Assembly: GCA_035575035.1 (NCBI GenBank)
Contig: DATLYH010000319.1
Coordinates: 1-8,147, forward strand
Origin: DATLYH01 sp035575035
GTDB taxonomy: Bacteria; Planctomycetota; Planctomycetia; Gemmatales; Gemmataceae
Length of the DNA stretch: 8,147 nt
Reading direction: 5' to 3'
This document shows positions 1 through 6,886 of this stretch, piece by piece; the first letter of the stretch is position 1; every line of letters begins with the position of its first letter. Below the pieces are notes generated by a model. It had not been told where the DNA came from and did not search any database. It saw only the letters and a program-made list of their open reading frames with translations. The translations under genes and the position numbers were made by a program.

Positions 1-1014
1 CTTCCCCGCCGCGACGATGTGCGGCGGCGGCTCCGCCCGGCGCACCGTCCGGACCCCGCTGGTGATCGCTTCCAGGTCGCTCTTCACATGGCTGGCCCGC
101 TGGTAGCGCCGCTCGGGCTCGCGCTCCAGCGCGCGGAAGACGACCTCGTCCAGGCGGGCGTCCACCCTCGCCTTCCGCGATGGCGGCGCGAACCGCCCGA
201 TGGGAAGCTCGCCGGTCAGCATCTCGTAGAAGACCACTCCGACGGAATAGATGTCGGCCCGGTGATCGACCTCCAGGGGGCGCTCCATCTGCTCGGGGGC
301 CATGTAATGGACCGTCCCCATGATCTGATGAGAAGCGGTCAGGGTGAAGAGGGCCGGCGGCCGACCCAGGAGCTTGGCCAGGCCGAAGTCGGCGATCTTC
401 ACCCGCCCCTTCCTGTCCAGGAGGATGTTCTCCGGCTTGATGTCCCGGTGGACGATCCCCTCCCCGTGCGCGTACTCCAGCGCCTCGCAGATTTGCGGGA
501 CGATCCGGAGGGCTTCCTCGGGGCGCAGCTTTCCGTCCTGGAGCAGCTCCCGCAGGTTGGCGCCGTCCACGTACTCCATGAGGAGGTAGTAGAATCCGCC
601 GACCTGGCCGAAGTCGTGGACGGCGACGACGTGGGGGTGGTTGAGCTTGGCCAGGGCGCGGGCCTCGCGGGCGAAGCGCTCGGCGAAGGCCGGGTCCTTC
701 CCCCACTCCGGCGGCAGCACCTTCAAGGCCACCAGCCGGTCCAGCTTCACCTGGCGCGCCTTGTACACCGCCCCCATTCCCCCCTGACCCAGGAGTTCCA
801 GGATTTCCAGTTGCGGGAAGTGCGGCGCTAGCTCCGCAGGCGTCGGCGGGATGAAGGGGGCCGGGTACGGTCCCGTGCCGACCCCGGCACTGGGCGGCGT
901 GGCACGGCTGGCCTCGCTCAACCCTCGCTCCAGCAGGCAGCGGGGGCAGAGCCCTTCCGGCGCGTCCGCCGGCAGGTCGGCCTTGCACTCCGGACACAGG
1001 CGAGTCTCGATCAT
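1..1014 (-). CDS. Zinc-ribbon Ser/Thr protein kinase, 3' part cut by window edge
   Basis: An N-terminal and catalytic portion of a Hanks-type Ser/Thr kinase; 338 codons are visible, open at the left edge. The start is the ATG at 1014-1012, with a G-rich Shine-Dalgarno (AGGGGG) about 8 nt upstream. Residues 7-26 carry two CxxC pairs (C7/C10, C23/C26), a small zinc ribbon. A Pro-rich linker follows, then the kinase domain from about residue 69: glycine loop GQGGMG at 76-81, catalytic lysine K98 in VALK, HRD at 189-191 with K193 (an RD-type kinase), DFG at 209-211, APE at 239-241, and HRADIYS at 251-257. All key catalytic residues are present, so the kinase should be active. Thr/Ser residues between DFG and APE (T224, T226, S228) are candidate activation-loop sites. 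In planctomycetes such kinases usually continue into a membrane helix or sensor region, which would lie outside the window. It follows the ECF sigma gene after an 82-bp gap, which suggests the kinase controls that sigma factor; this is inference. Confidence 0.95.
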   Translation of the reverse strand, partial: MIETRLCPECKADLPADAPEGLCPRCLLERGLSEASRATPPSAGVGTGPYPAPFIPPTPAELAPHFPQLEILELLGQGGMGAVYKARQVKLDRLVALKVLPPEWGKDPAFAERFAREARALAKLNHPHVVAVHDFGQVGGFYYLLMEYVDGANLRELLQDGKLRPEEALRIVPQICEALEYAHGEGIVHRDIKPENILLDRKGRVKIADFGLAKLLGRPPALFTLTASHQIMGTVHYMAPEQMERPLEVDHRADIYSVGVVFYEMLTGELPIGRFAPPSRKARVDARLDEVVFRALEREPERRYQRASHVKSDLEAITSGVRTVRRAEPPPHIVAAGK

Positions 1015-1096
1015 GGCAGAAGCCCCCTTTTGCACTCAAGTCCTACCCTTTATCAGAAGCAAAAACCCGAAAAGGTTACAGGGCCTGTTGCCCTTT

Positions 1097-1849
1097 TCAG
1101 GACCCCAGGGCGGTGAACAGCTCACGCACCTCTTCCTCGACCTGCTCCAGGCCGCTCACTGTCTGGGCGATCTCCTCGCGCAGCAATTCCCGGTAGCGCT
1201 GGCGCAGCCGGTGCATGGCCACCTTGACCGCCCCCTCGGTCGTCCCCAGTTCGGCGGCCATCTGGCGGTAGGCGGTGGGGCTCTTCTCCCCCGTCAGGGT
1301 GACCTTGAGGCGCTCGAACAGCCGGCCCTTGCCCGCGCCGTGGAACTCCTCGCGCAGCCGGGCCAGCACCCGTTCGAGCAGGGCCAGCGCCCAGCGCCGC
1401 TCGAAGAGCCGTTCCGGCGTCAGATTATCGGCCAGCTCCCGGCGGTAGCGGCTGTCGGCGGAGTCGAAATCGACGGAGAGGATGCTGCAACCGCCGCCGC
1501 GCTTTTGCGCCCGGGCCCGGTCGCGTTCGTTGGCCAGGAAGTGCTTGCAGGCGGCCAGCAGGAACGAGCGGAACTTGCCCTTCTGGGGGTCCACTACCTG
1601 CAAGAAGTCCTTTTCCAGCAGCCGGGTGAAGAACTCCTGGGTCAGGTCCTGGGCCTGGTCGGCCTCGAACCCCTGACGACGGATGAAGGCGTAGAGGGGG
1701 TACCAGTAGGTGCGGCACAGGGCGGCCAGCGCCTCGCGGGCCTGGGGCGCGGCCCGGTCCTGGGCGGCCACGACCATACTCCAGTGGGTGGTCAGGAACT
1801 GGCCCGCCGCCGGCGGATCAGACCGGGGGTTCGGCTCGGACGGGGACAT
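1097..1849 (-). CDS. ECF-type RNA polymerase sigma factor of the planctomycete kinase-linked kind
   Basis: A 250-residue sigma-70 family factor of the ECF class with only regions 2 and 4. Residues 18-24 (FLTTHWS) form an N-terminal motif common in planctomycete ECF factors. Region 2 spans about 36-110, with QDLTQEFF at 67-74 (region 2.2, core binding) and FRSFLLAACKHFLANERDR at 93-111 (regions 2.3-2.4, -10 recognition). Region 4 is about 175-226, with the helix-turn-helix YRQMAAELGTTEGAVKVAMH at 194-213 for -35 recognition. The C-terminus is an acidic, probably helical tail. No anti-sigma gene is adjacent; a Ser/Thr kinase follows on the same strand, so control by phosphorylation is likely (inference). 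The usual acidic DAED-like motif of region 2.2 reads QAQD here, with T70 beside it. The ATG at 1849 lacks a Shine-Dalgarno and lies just after a -10-like TACAAT, suggesting a leaderless mRNA. Confidence 0.93.
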   Translation of the reverse strand: MSPSEPNPRSDPPAAGQFLTTHWSMVVAAQDRAAPQAREALAALCRTYWYPLYAFIRRQGFEADQAQDLTQEFFTRLLEKDFLQVVDPQKGKFRSFLLAACKHFLANERDRARAQKRGGGCSILSVDFDSADSRYRRELADNLTPERLFERRWALALLERVLARLREEFHGAGKGRLFERLKVTLTGEKSPTAYRQMAAELGTTEGAVKVAMHRLRQRYRELLREEIAQTVSGLEQVEEEVRELFTALGS

Positions 1850-1885
1850 GCCCGCATTGTAATGCGGCGCGGTGAGGCAGGGTAA
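1850..1885 (-). promoter_or_regulatory. Putative leaderless promoter with perfect dyad, sigma factor gene
   Basis: On the minus strand a -10-like TACAAT (1856-1861, 5/6 match to TATAAT) lies 6 nt before the ATG of the sigma gene, so transcription would begin at or next to the start codon. A weak -35-like TTACCC (1880-1885) is 18 bp upstream. The -10 is inside a perfect 7-2-7 inverted repeat, CCGCATTACAATGCGG (1852-1867), which could be an operator. The lack of any Shine-Dalgarno fits leaderless translation. The -35 match is poor, so an alternative sigma factor (including the encoded one) could also read it. Confidence 0.4.
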
Positions 1886-1908
1886 GGAAAACCGGCCGCA
1901 CTTCGGAC

Positions 1909-1932
1909 CCGGCGAGCACCGGCGCTCACCGG
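1909..1932 (-). terminator. GC-rich hairpin over the Uma2 stop codon, possible terminator
   Basis: An inverted repeat of 9 bp (one G-U pair when read on the minus strand) with a 6-nt loop covers the stop codon of the Uma2-family gene. No T-run follows on the minus strand, so intrinsic termination is not well supported. It could be a transcript-end stabiliser or chance in GC-rich DNA. Confidence 0.25.
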
Positions 1933-2588
1933 ACCGAGAGGGTGTACTCGGGGTTGCCCAGTTCGTCCGGCCCGACAGTCAGCCGGAAGGATTTGCCGAA
2001 GACCTTCGACTTCTGCCAGCCGGCCTGCTTGCGGGCGGTGACGTAACCGGATCCGCCGTGCCGGAGGATGTCGAAGACCGGTTCGTCACCGCGCGGGTCC
2101 ACCAGCCAGTACTCGGGAATCCCTGCCTCCCAGTAGAGCTGCCGCAGGACCTTCGTGTCCTTCCGCTCGGACGTGTCACTGACGATTTCCAGGACCATGT
2201 CGGGCGTCCCGACGAGAACATCGCAACCTTCTTCGACGGGGCGCTCGATGGTCACGCGTCCGGACCTGAGGCTCTTGGTCGATACGAACGTCCCATCCGG
2301 CTCGGTGGAAAGGTTGGCGGCGTCATTCCGAATCAGCATGCCGTCCGGGCAAAACATGCCGAGCCGCCTGACCTTCACGAGGCGGTCCAGCACCGCGGCA
2401 AACTCCCCCTTCACGCGGTTATGGGTGAAGAGCTTTTCAGGACTCATGTTCACCCACACCTCGCCGTTGAGGAAGGAGATCCGCCTCTTCTCCGGGAACT
2501 CGTCCGAGCAGGCCCACCGGCAGAAGGAGTCGAGGTCTTTGACCCGATCCGGGATCCACACTCGATCCTCAATGACGATGGTACACAT
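1926..2588 (-). CDS. Uma2 family (DUF820) putative PD-(D/E)xK-fold endonuclease
   Basis: A 220-residue protein of the Uma2 / DUF820 family, which has a restriction-endonuclease-like fold. Visible family marks: SFLNGEVWVNMSP near 38-50, EPDGTF at 96-101, and the core PDMVLEIVSDTSERKDTKV with P129-D130, E134 and K146, followed by YWEAGIPEYWLVDP at 152-165. The D130/E134/K146 spacing fits an intact active site. Length is near the family norm (about 180-220). The start ATG at 2588 has AGAGGA about 9 nt upstream. It lies 15 bp after the ilvB stop on the same strand, so it is probably co-transcribed with ilvB, though no functional link is known. Cellular function of the family is unclear; planctomycetes, cyanobacteria and Chloroflexi often carry dozens of copies. 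I would not call it a defence gene from context. Confidence 0.9.
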   Translation of the reverse strand: MCTIVIEDRVWIPDRVKDLDSFCRWACSDEFPEKRRISFLNGEVWVNMSPEKLFTHNRVKGEFAAVLDRLVKVRRLGMFCPDGMLIRNDAANLSTEPDGTFVSTKSLRSGRVTIERPVEEGCDVLVGTPDMVLEIVSDTSERKDTKVLRQLYWEAGIPEYWLVDPRGDEPVFDILRHGGSGYVTARKQAGWQKSKVFGKSFRLTVGPDELGNPEYTLSVR

Positions 2589-2603
2589 GCGCCCGTCCTC
2601 TTC

Positions 2604-4370
2604 TCACGCCTTGATGATGTCGCGCACCGTCATGCCGCTGGGGATCATGGGGAGGACATGCTCCTGGTACGGCACCAGCACGTCGAGTACATAGGGCACC
2701 CGGCTGTCGAGCATCTCCTCCAGCGCCCCGTCAAGGTCCTCCTTGCGCGACACCTGGCGGGCGCCGCAGCGGAAACCCCTGGCCAAGGCGACGAAATCGG
2801 GGTACGGCTCCTCGTCAGGACCGGCCCCCAGGTAGGTATGGGCCCGGTTACTCTGGTAGAAACGGTCCTCCCACTGCACCACCATTCCCAGGTGCTGATT
2901 GTTCAAGAGCAGCACCTTGACCGGCAGCCGCTCGCAGTAGGCGCAGGCCAGTTCCTGGATGTTCATCAAAAAACTGCCGTCGCCGTCGATGTCGATCACC
3001 GTCCGGTCCGGGAAGGCCGCCTGCGCCCCGATGGCCGCCGGCAGGCCGAATCCCATCGCCCCCAGCCCGCCGCTGGTGAACCAGGTCCGCGGCTTGTTGA
3101 AGTGCCAGTACTGGGCTGCCCACATCTGGTGCTGGCCGACCCCCGTGGTCACGATGGTTTCGTCCAGCTGTCCCCGATCGCGCACCATCTGCCAGAGCCG
3201 TTCAATGGCGTACTGCGGCATGATGGCATCGTCCCGGTCGGCGTAGCGCAGCGGCTCGGCCTCGCGCCACTGCTCGATCTGCCGTATCCACTCCGGGTAG
3301 CGGGTGCCGGCCGGTCCGTCGGCCCCATTCCGCTCATCGAGCATCTGCACCAACTCGCGGAGAGCATGGCCGACGTCGCTGACGATCGGCACATGGGCCA
3401 CTTTGTTCTTGTTGATTTCGGAGGGGTCGATGTCGATGTGGACGATCCGGCCATGCTTGGCGAACTCGCTCAGCTTGCCGGTGACCCGGTCGTCGAAGCG
3501 GACGCCAAGGGCCAGAAGCAGGTCAGCCTCGTTGATGGCGTAATTGGCATAGACGGTGCCGTGCATGCCGAGCATCTGCAAGCAGAGGAAGTGCTCGCTG
3601 GGGAAACCGCCCAGCCCCATCAGCGTCAGGGCGACCGGGATGCCGGTCTTCTCGGCAAAGGCGCGCAGGTAGGGGGCCGCATTGGCCGAGATGATGCCGC
3701 CGCCGGCATAGATGATCGGCTTCTTGCTCCGGCGGATCGCCTCAAGCACCTGCTCCAGCTCGGCCCGGCTGGCCCGGCGGTCAGGCCGGTAGCCGGGTAG
3801 GTTCATCGGCGGATCGTAGTCGGGGGGCGGGATGTCCCGGCCGACAACCTTGTTCTGCACATCCTTGGGGACGTCCACGATTACCGGACCGGGTCGGCCG
3901 GTACGGGCGATGTAGAAGGCCTCCTTCATTACCCGGGTCAGGTCCTCAGCGCGGGTCACCAGGTAATGGTGCTTGGTGATGGCCCGGCAGACCTCGATGA
4001 TCGGGGTCTCCTGGAAGGCATCGGTGCCGATGACCGAGGTGCCGACCTGTCCGGTGATGGCCACCAGAGGAACCGAATCCATCTTGGCGTCAGCCAGGCA
4101 GGTGACGAAGTTGGTAGCGCCGGGACCGCTGGTGGCCACGCAGACGCCGACCCGACCGGTGCTGCGGGCATAGCCTTCCGCTGCGAAGCCGCCCCCCTGC
4201 TCATGCCGGGGCAGGATGGTGCGGATGCGGTCCTTGACGCGGGTCAGGGCCTGGTGGATCGGCATGCTGGCCCCGCCGGGGTAGGCAAAGACGACCTCGA
4301 CCCCGTGCCGGACCAGGCACTCTACCAAGATGTCGGCTCCAGTCGTGGGACGTGGACTCGTTTCGGACAT
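2604..4370 (-). CDS. ilvB: Acetolactate synthase (AHAS) large catalytic subunit
   Basis: Condenses two pyruvates to 2-acetolactate with CO2 release (or pyruvate plus 2-oxobutyrate), the first shared step of valine, leucine and isoleucine synthesis; cytoplasmic, using ThDP, FAD and Mg2+. With the ATG at 4370 it is 588 residues, the normal size. Visible motifs: VFAYPGGASMPIHQAL at 27-42, catalytic E57 in RHEQGG, GTDAFQETP at 115-123 and RFDDRVTG at 291-298 (FAD-binding domain), and the ThDP/Mg motif GDGS at 463-466 ending at the NN of 490-491. W500 of VVQWEDRF is present. The reading frame extends to a TTG at 4454, but the extra 28 residues look non-conserved, so the ATG at 4370 is preferred. 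No ilvN regulatory subunit follows; a Uma2-family gene takes that place. The residue after GQV (110) is Gly where plant enzymes have Pro. The 178 bp upstream contain an AT-richer patch around 4490-4506 that could hold the promoter. Confidence 0.97.
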   Translation of the reverse strand: MSETSPRPTTGADILVECLVRHGVEVVFAYPGGASMPIHQALTRVKDRIRTILPRHEQGGGFAAEGYARSTGRVGVCVATSGPGATNFVTCLADAKMDSVPLVAITGQVGTSVIGTDAFQETPIIEVCRAITKHHYLVTRAEDLTRVMKEAFYIARTGRPGPVIVDVPKDVQNKVVGRDIPPPDYDPPMNLPGYRPDRRASRAELEQVLEAIRRSKKPIIYAGGGIISANAAPYLRAFAEKTGIPVALTLMGLGGFPSEHFLCLQMLGMHGTVYANYAINEADLLLALGVRFDDRVTGKLSEFAKHGRIVHIDIDPSEINKNKVAHVPIVSDVGHALRELVQMLDERNGADGPAGTRYPEWIRQIEQWREAEPLRYADRDDAIMPQYAIERLWQMVRDRGQLDETIVTTGVGQHQMWAAQYWHFNKPRTWFTSGGLGAMGFGLPAAIGAQAAFPDRTVIDIDGDGSFLMNIQELACAYCERLPVKVLLLNNQHLGMVVQWEDRFYQSNRAHTYLGAGPDEEPYPDFVALARGFRCGARQVSRKEDLDGALEEMLDSRVPYVLDVLVPYQEHVLPMIPSGMTVRDIIKA

Positions 4371-4548
4371 GGCGGTCGGACTCCGAAGGCGACGACTGCC
4401 CGCCCCCCGCGCTGGCACGGCGCCGAAGCGTTCCGGTACACTGGAAGCAGTCAACGGGAACCCGGAACGTCGGCGGGGGCAGGGATTGGGCCCAGTTTAA
4501 TAAGTCTAGCAAGTCGAGCGGTTCTCTTCGAGTCCCCGGGCCGATTCG

Positions 4549-5172
4549 TCACCCACACCGACCGTCCGGCCCGCGCTCGCGAGGCACGCCGCAGCGGCTG
4601 CGGATGGCCTCGACCAGGTCGCGCTGATCGCGGATGGTCTGGCCGAAGTCGGTGTAGCAAAGTCCCAGCTCTTCCTCGCGGTGGGCGTCGCTGGAGCCAA
4701 GACCGGCCAGCGGGTACTGCGCATGGATCTCGGCCGCCCGGCGCCGGCACTCGGCATCCATGTTCTTGGTCATCAGCTCCAGGCCGTCCAGCTCCGGCCG
4801 GTCGTCGCGCAGGATCTGGTCAAAGGGCTGCCCCCAGCGGAAGGGGTGGGCGGCAATCACGGCCCCACCCTGACGGTGGACCTCGCGGCACAACTCGGCC
4901 ACGTCAATGCCGCGCGGCACGGCGAAGGGATCATGGACGCCGTAAACCAGGAAGTGCCCCTGATGGGCGGACACTTCGATGCCGGCCAGGACGACCAGCC
5001 CCGGCGCGGCGGCCCGCAGTTCGTCCAACTCCTCCGGCGTCCAGAGCCAATCGTGCTCGGTGATGACCACGCCGTCCAGTCCCACCTCGCGCGCCCGCCG
5101 CAAGAGTGCGAACGGGTCGATGGAGCTGTCGGGCGAATGCCGGGTGGTGTGCAGGTGCAGGTCGAACTTCAT
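4549..5172 (-). CDS. PHP-domain metal-dependent phosphoesterase
   Basis: A stand-alone PHP-superfamily protein, 207 residues from the ATG at 5172. The metal-ligand motifs appear in order: DLHLHTT (H6, H8), TEHDW (E39, H40, D41), GIEVSAHQGH (E66, H70, H73), AHPFRW (H109) and GSSDAH (D162, H164). The full set suggests an active trinuclear metal site acting on phosphate esters; the substrate cannot be read from the sequence. The family includes histidinol-phosphatase-like and nucleotide or RNA phosphoesterases. The start at 5172 has GGGAG upstream (5184-5188). Upstream in-frame ATGs at 5190 and 5193 and a TTG at 5214 are possible, but they precede the conserved MKFDLHLH opening. It lies 178 bp before ilvB on the same strand; shared transcription is possible but not shown. 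Confidence 0.92.
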   Translation of the reverse strand: MKFDLHLHTTRHSPDSSIDPFALLRRAREVGLDGVVITEHDWLWTPEELDELRAAAPGLVVLAGIEVSAHQGHFLVYGVHDPFAVPRGIDVAELCREVHRQGGAVIAAHPFRWGQPFDQILRDDRPELDGLELMTKNMDAECRRRAAEIHAQYPLAGLGSSDAHREEELGLCYTDFGQTIRDQRDLVEAIRSRCGVPRERGPDGRCG

Positions 5173-5244
5173 CCGGATGGTCTCTCCCATCATCCGCCGC
5201 CCAGCCCTGAGCAACGGGCTAGGTCGGCGTCCGGTGTGTGTGCT

Positions 5245-5357
5245 GTCAGAGCCCGGAGCGTCAGCGACGGATCATCAAAGCCTGGAGCGTCGGCGACGGA
5301 GGGCAGTGCTGCCCGTTGCAAACGCGCCGGGCTCTGACGGCGAACGTGCCGGGCTCC
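5245..5357. repeat. GC-rich intergenic repeat element with inverted ends
   Basis: This intergenic stretch holds two direct copies, 29 bp apart, of a 21-bp unit beginning AGCCYGGAGCG and ending GCGACGG (5250-5270 and 5279-5299). A perfect 6-2-6 hairpin, GGGCAGTGCTGCCC, lies at 5301-5314. Perfect 12-bp inverted repeats, GTCAGAGCCCGG at 5245-5256 and CCGGGCTCTGAC at 5327-5338, enclose these. GCCGGGCTC occurs twice on the right side, at 5326-5334 and 5348-5356. The 21-bp unit recurs in opposite orientation at 6971-6991 and 7012-7032. It looks like a REP-like or non-autonomous repeat family; no coding sequence is credible here. Confidence 0.7.
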
Positions 5358-5407
5358 ATAAAAGGAAAAGATATCCTAGGCCACCATGACGGACGGGGCC
5401 ACGGGGA

Positions 5408-5432
5408 GGAAAGCGCTGACTGGGATCAGCGC
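5408..5432 (-). terminator. Probable terminator hairpin after kdsB
   Basis: Read on the minus strand, a perfect 7-bp stem GCGCTGA...TCAGCGC (5413-5419 with 5426-5432) with a 6-nt loop is followed by TTTCC. It starts about 30 nt after the kdsB stop codon, where an intrinsic terminator would be expected. The T-run is only three bases, so efficiency may be modest. Confidence 0.45.
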
Positions 5433-5461
5433 GCTCGGATGTGACGGTGGCGACAGCAATG

Positions 5462-6220
5462 TCAGGCGGCCCGCGCCTTCCGGTCCCGGCGGTAGGCCGC
5501 CACGAAGCGCTCGTAGTCCTCGTAGGTATCGACGCCGATCGACGCCTGCCGCACCACGCCGACGGTGATGCGCCGCCCGTGAGCTAGGACGCGGAGCTGC
5601 TCCAGTTTCTCCAGCCGCTCCAGCGGCCCCGGCGGCAGGGCGGCCAGGCCGAGGAGAAAGTCGCGGCGGTAGGCATACAGGCCCAGGTGTTGCAGGAAGT
5701 GCGGTCCCGCGGCGAAGTCGGGTCGGCCGTCGCGGACAAACGGGATGGGGCTGCGGCTGAAGTACAGGGCCCGGCCACGGGCATCGCAGACCACCTTGAC
5801 GCAGTTCGGATCGCGCCACTGCTCGGCCGAGGTGATCGGCGCCGCCAGGGTCGCCATGTCGGCCTCGGGGTCGCGCTCCAAGAGCGTCGGCAGCAGGTCG
5901 AGCGCCTCCGGGTCGATCTGTGGCTCATCACCCTGGAGATTAATGATCAGGTCGGCATCGAGAGAGCGAGCGACTTCGGCGACGCGGTCGGTGCCGCTGG
6001 GGTGGTCGCGGCGGGTCAGGGCCACCCGGCCGCCGAAGCTCGTGACGGCCGCCACGATGCGCGGGTCGTCGGTGGCTACCACGACGACGGCAGCCCGTCG
6101 GGCCTGGCAGGCGCGCTCATAGACGTGCTGGACCAGGTACTTCCCGGTCTGACGCAGGAGCGGCTTGCCCGGCAATCGGGTGGATGCATAGCGCGCGGGG
6201 ATGACGATCGCAGTCTTCAC
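5462..6220 (-). CDS. kdsB: 3-deoxy-manno-octulosonate cytidylyltransferase (CMP-Kdo synthetase)
   Basis: Transfers CMP from CTP to Kdo, giving CMP-Kdo for the inner core of lipopolysaccharide; cytoplasmic. The protein is 252 residues, the normal length. Motifs: IPARYASTRLPGKPL at 7-21 (nucleotide binding, with R10 and K19), ATDD at 49-52, HPSGTDRVAEVA at 73-84, NLQGDEPQI at 94-102 (metal-binding D98), QHLGLYAYRRDFL at 177-189, LEKLEQLRVL at 203-212 and IGVDTYEDYERF at 228-239. The start is a GTG at 6220, set by the Shine-Dalgarno AAGGAGGT at 6226-6233 (6-nt spacing to the AAGGAGG core) and by homology beginning KTAIVIPAR. An in-frame extension to 6343 has no conserved residues. No kdsA, kdsC or waaA is adjacent. 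Its presence implies a Kdo-containing envelope lipid, consistent with planctomycetes being Gram-negative. Confidence 0.97.
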   Translation of the reverse strand: MKTAIVIPARYASTRLPGKPLLRQTGKYLVQHVYERACQARRAAVVVVATDDPRIVAAVTSFGGRVALTRRDHPSGTDRVAEVARSLDADLIINLQGDEPQIDPEALDLLPTLLERDPEADMATLAAPITSAEQWRDPNCVKVVCDARGRALYFSRSPIPFVRDGRPDFAAGPHFLQHLGLYAYRRDFLLGLAALPPGPLERLEKLEQLRVLAHGRRITVGVVRQASIGVDTYEDYERFVAAYRRDRKARAA

Positions 6221-6233
6221 AAAGGACCTCCTT
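6221..6233 (-). promoter_or_regulatory. Strong Shine-Dalgarno that fixes the kdsB GTG start
   Basis: AAGGAGGT (6226-6233, minus strand) is a full anti-Shine-Dalgarno match placed 6 nt (counted from AAGGAGG) before the GTG at 6218-6220. It decides the start over the longer in-frame extension to 6343. Confidence 0.85.
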
Positions 6234-6471
6234 GTCCAGGACCGGCGGTAGCCTCCCCCATCGAGCGAGGAGCCGAAGGCGGCCCCTTCGCCATCGGGGA
6301 AGAAGGTAGGTAAATCAATAGCCGCTCGTCCGTTTTTGTGCAATCCGTAAACCGCGCAGAACGGCCCCGGTCGGTGGCTCGCCAGGGCATCCGGCCGCTT
6401 GCCGACCGCCTCGCCCAGCGACCGACGTAGCCGAATTCAGGGAGGATGACCTGAAGTCGGGCGCCTGAGTA

Positions 6472-6843
6472 TTAGCCCCCTGACCGAATGCACTGATACA
6501 GGGCCAGCACGAATCGGACCAGCGCCTCCTGACGGGTGCGGCCGCAGACACTAATGACACAGTTGCGGGTCACGCCGGCGCAGTTGATGGTGACGGTGCC
6601 GTTAATGCACACCTGGCGCCCGGAGATGGTGATGGTGGCGTTGGCGGTTATGGTACATGGCTGACCGTTGAGGGTGCCGGTGGCGGTGTAGGAGATGCTG
6701 GTCGGTGTCAGCACTAACATGTAGGTCAGGCTGCCGTTGGGGAAGACAATCGTTCCGCTGTAGGTTTGGGCGTTGGCCGGCGCGGCAGCGCCCAGCAAGA
6801 CCAGGCCGGCAACAAGCACGACGAGAAGAGAGAACTTGCGCAT
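6472..6843 (-). CDS. Small secreted six-cysteine protein of unknown function
   Basis: A 123-residue protein I do not recognise. Residues 1-25 are a clear Sec signal peptide: MRKF, a hydrophobic core LLVVLVAGLVLLGAAAPA, then ANA before a predicted cleavage at 25/26. The mature part of about 98 residues is rich in Thr, Ile, Val and Asn with alternating patterns such as TITANATITISG (64-75) and INGTVTINC (80-88), suggesting a beta-sheet fold. It holds six cysteines (C63, C79, C88, C95, C100, C118), enough for three disulfides; five lie between 63 and 100. The C-terminal segment from about 103 looks helical. The start ATG has a strong AAGGAG Shine-Dalgarno (6850-6855, 6-nt spacing). The signal peptide, RBS and upstream promoter make it a real gene. 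It is likely exported to the periplasm or outside the cell. Its neighbours give no functional hint. Confidence 0.85.
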   Translation of the reverse strand: MRKFSLLVVLVAGLVLLGAAAPANAQTYSGTIVFPNGSLTYMLVLTPTSISYTATGTLNGQPCTITANATITISGRQVCINGTVTINCAGVTRNCVISVCGRTRQEALVRFVLALYQCIRSGG

Positions 6844-6886
6844 GGGTTACTCCTTGTCCGTCAGACCGCGGTATCGCAAGGATATG

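Noticed and set aside
19..831. 270-codon plus-strand open frame
   Set aside because: Antisense shadow of the kinase catalytic domain, whose GQGGMG, HRD, DFG and APE motifs are all on the other strand.
1015..1096. Terminator or separate promoter between sigma and kinase genes
   Set aside because: Only a 4-bp GGGC/GCCC stem and a weak GATAAA -10-like hexamer without a matching -35 are visible; neither is strong enough to call.
851..1885. 344-codon plus-strand open frame
   Set aside because: Antisense to the ECF sigma factor and the start of the kinase; no domain or ribosome-binding support.
1872..3800. 642-codon plus-strand open frame
   Set aside because: It lies antisense to ilvB and the Uma2 gene, both with clear family motifs. 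Its composition (rich in H, P, D, G, V, R) is typical of a shadow frame in high-GC DNA and shows no recognisable motif.
4371..4454. N-terminal extension of IlvB from a TTG
   Set aside because: The extension is not conserved-looking and begins with TTG; the ATG at 4370 gives the usual protein length.
3966..5063. 365-codon plus-strand open frame spanning ilvB and PHP genes
   Set aside because: It crosses two well-supported minus-strand genes and the gap between them; low-complexity Arg/Pro/Gly sequence, no motif.
5238..5444. Small plus-strand frames in the repeat-bearing intergenic region
   Set aside because: They are built from the GC-rich repeats, lack a ribosome-binding site and show no protein-like composition.
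6221..6343. N-terminal extension of KdsB
   Set aside because: The extra 41 residues have no resemblance to the family, and a near-perfect Shine-Dalgarno lies right before the internal GTG at 6220.
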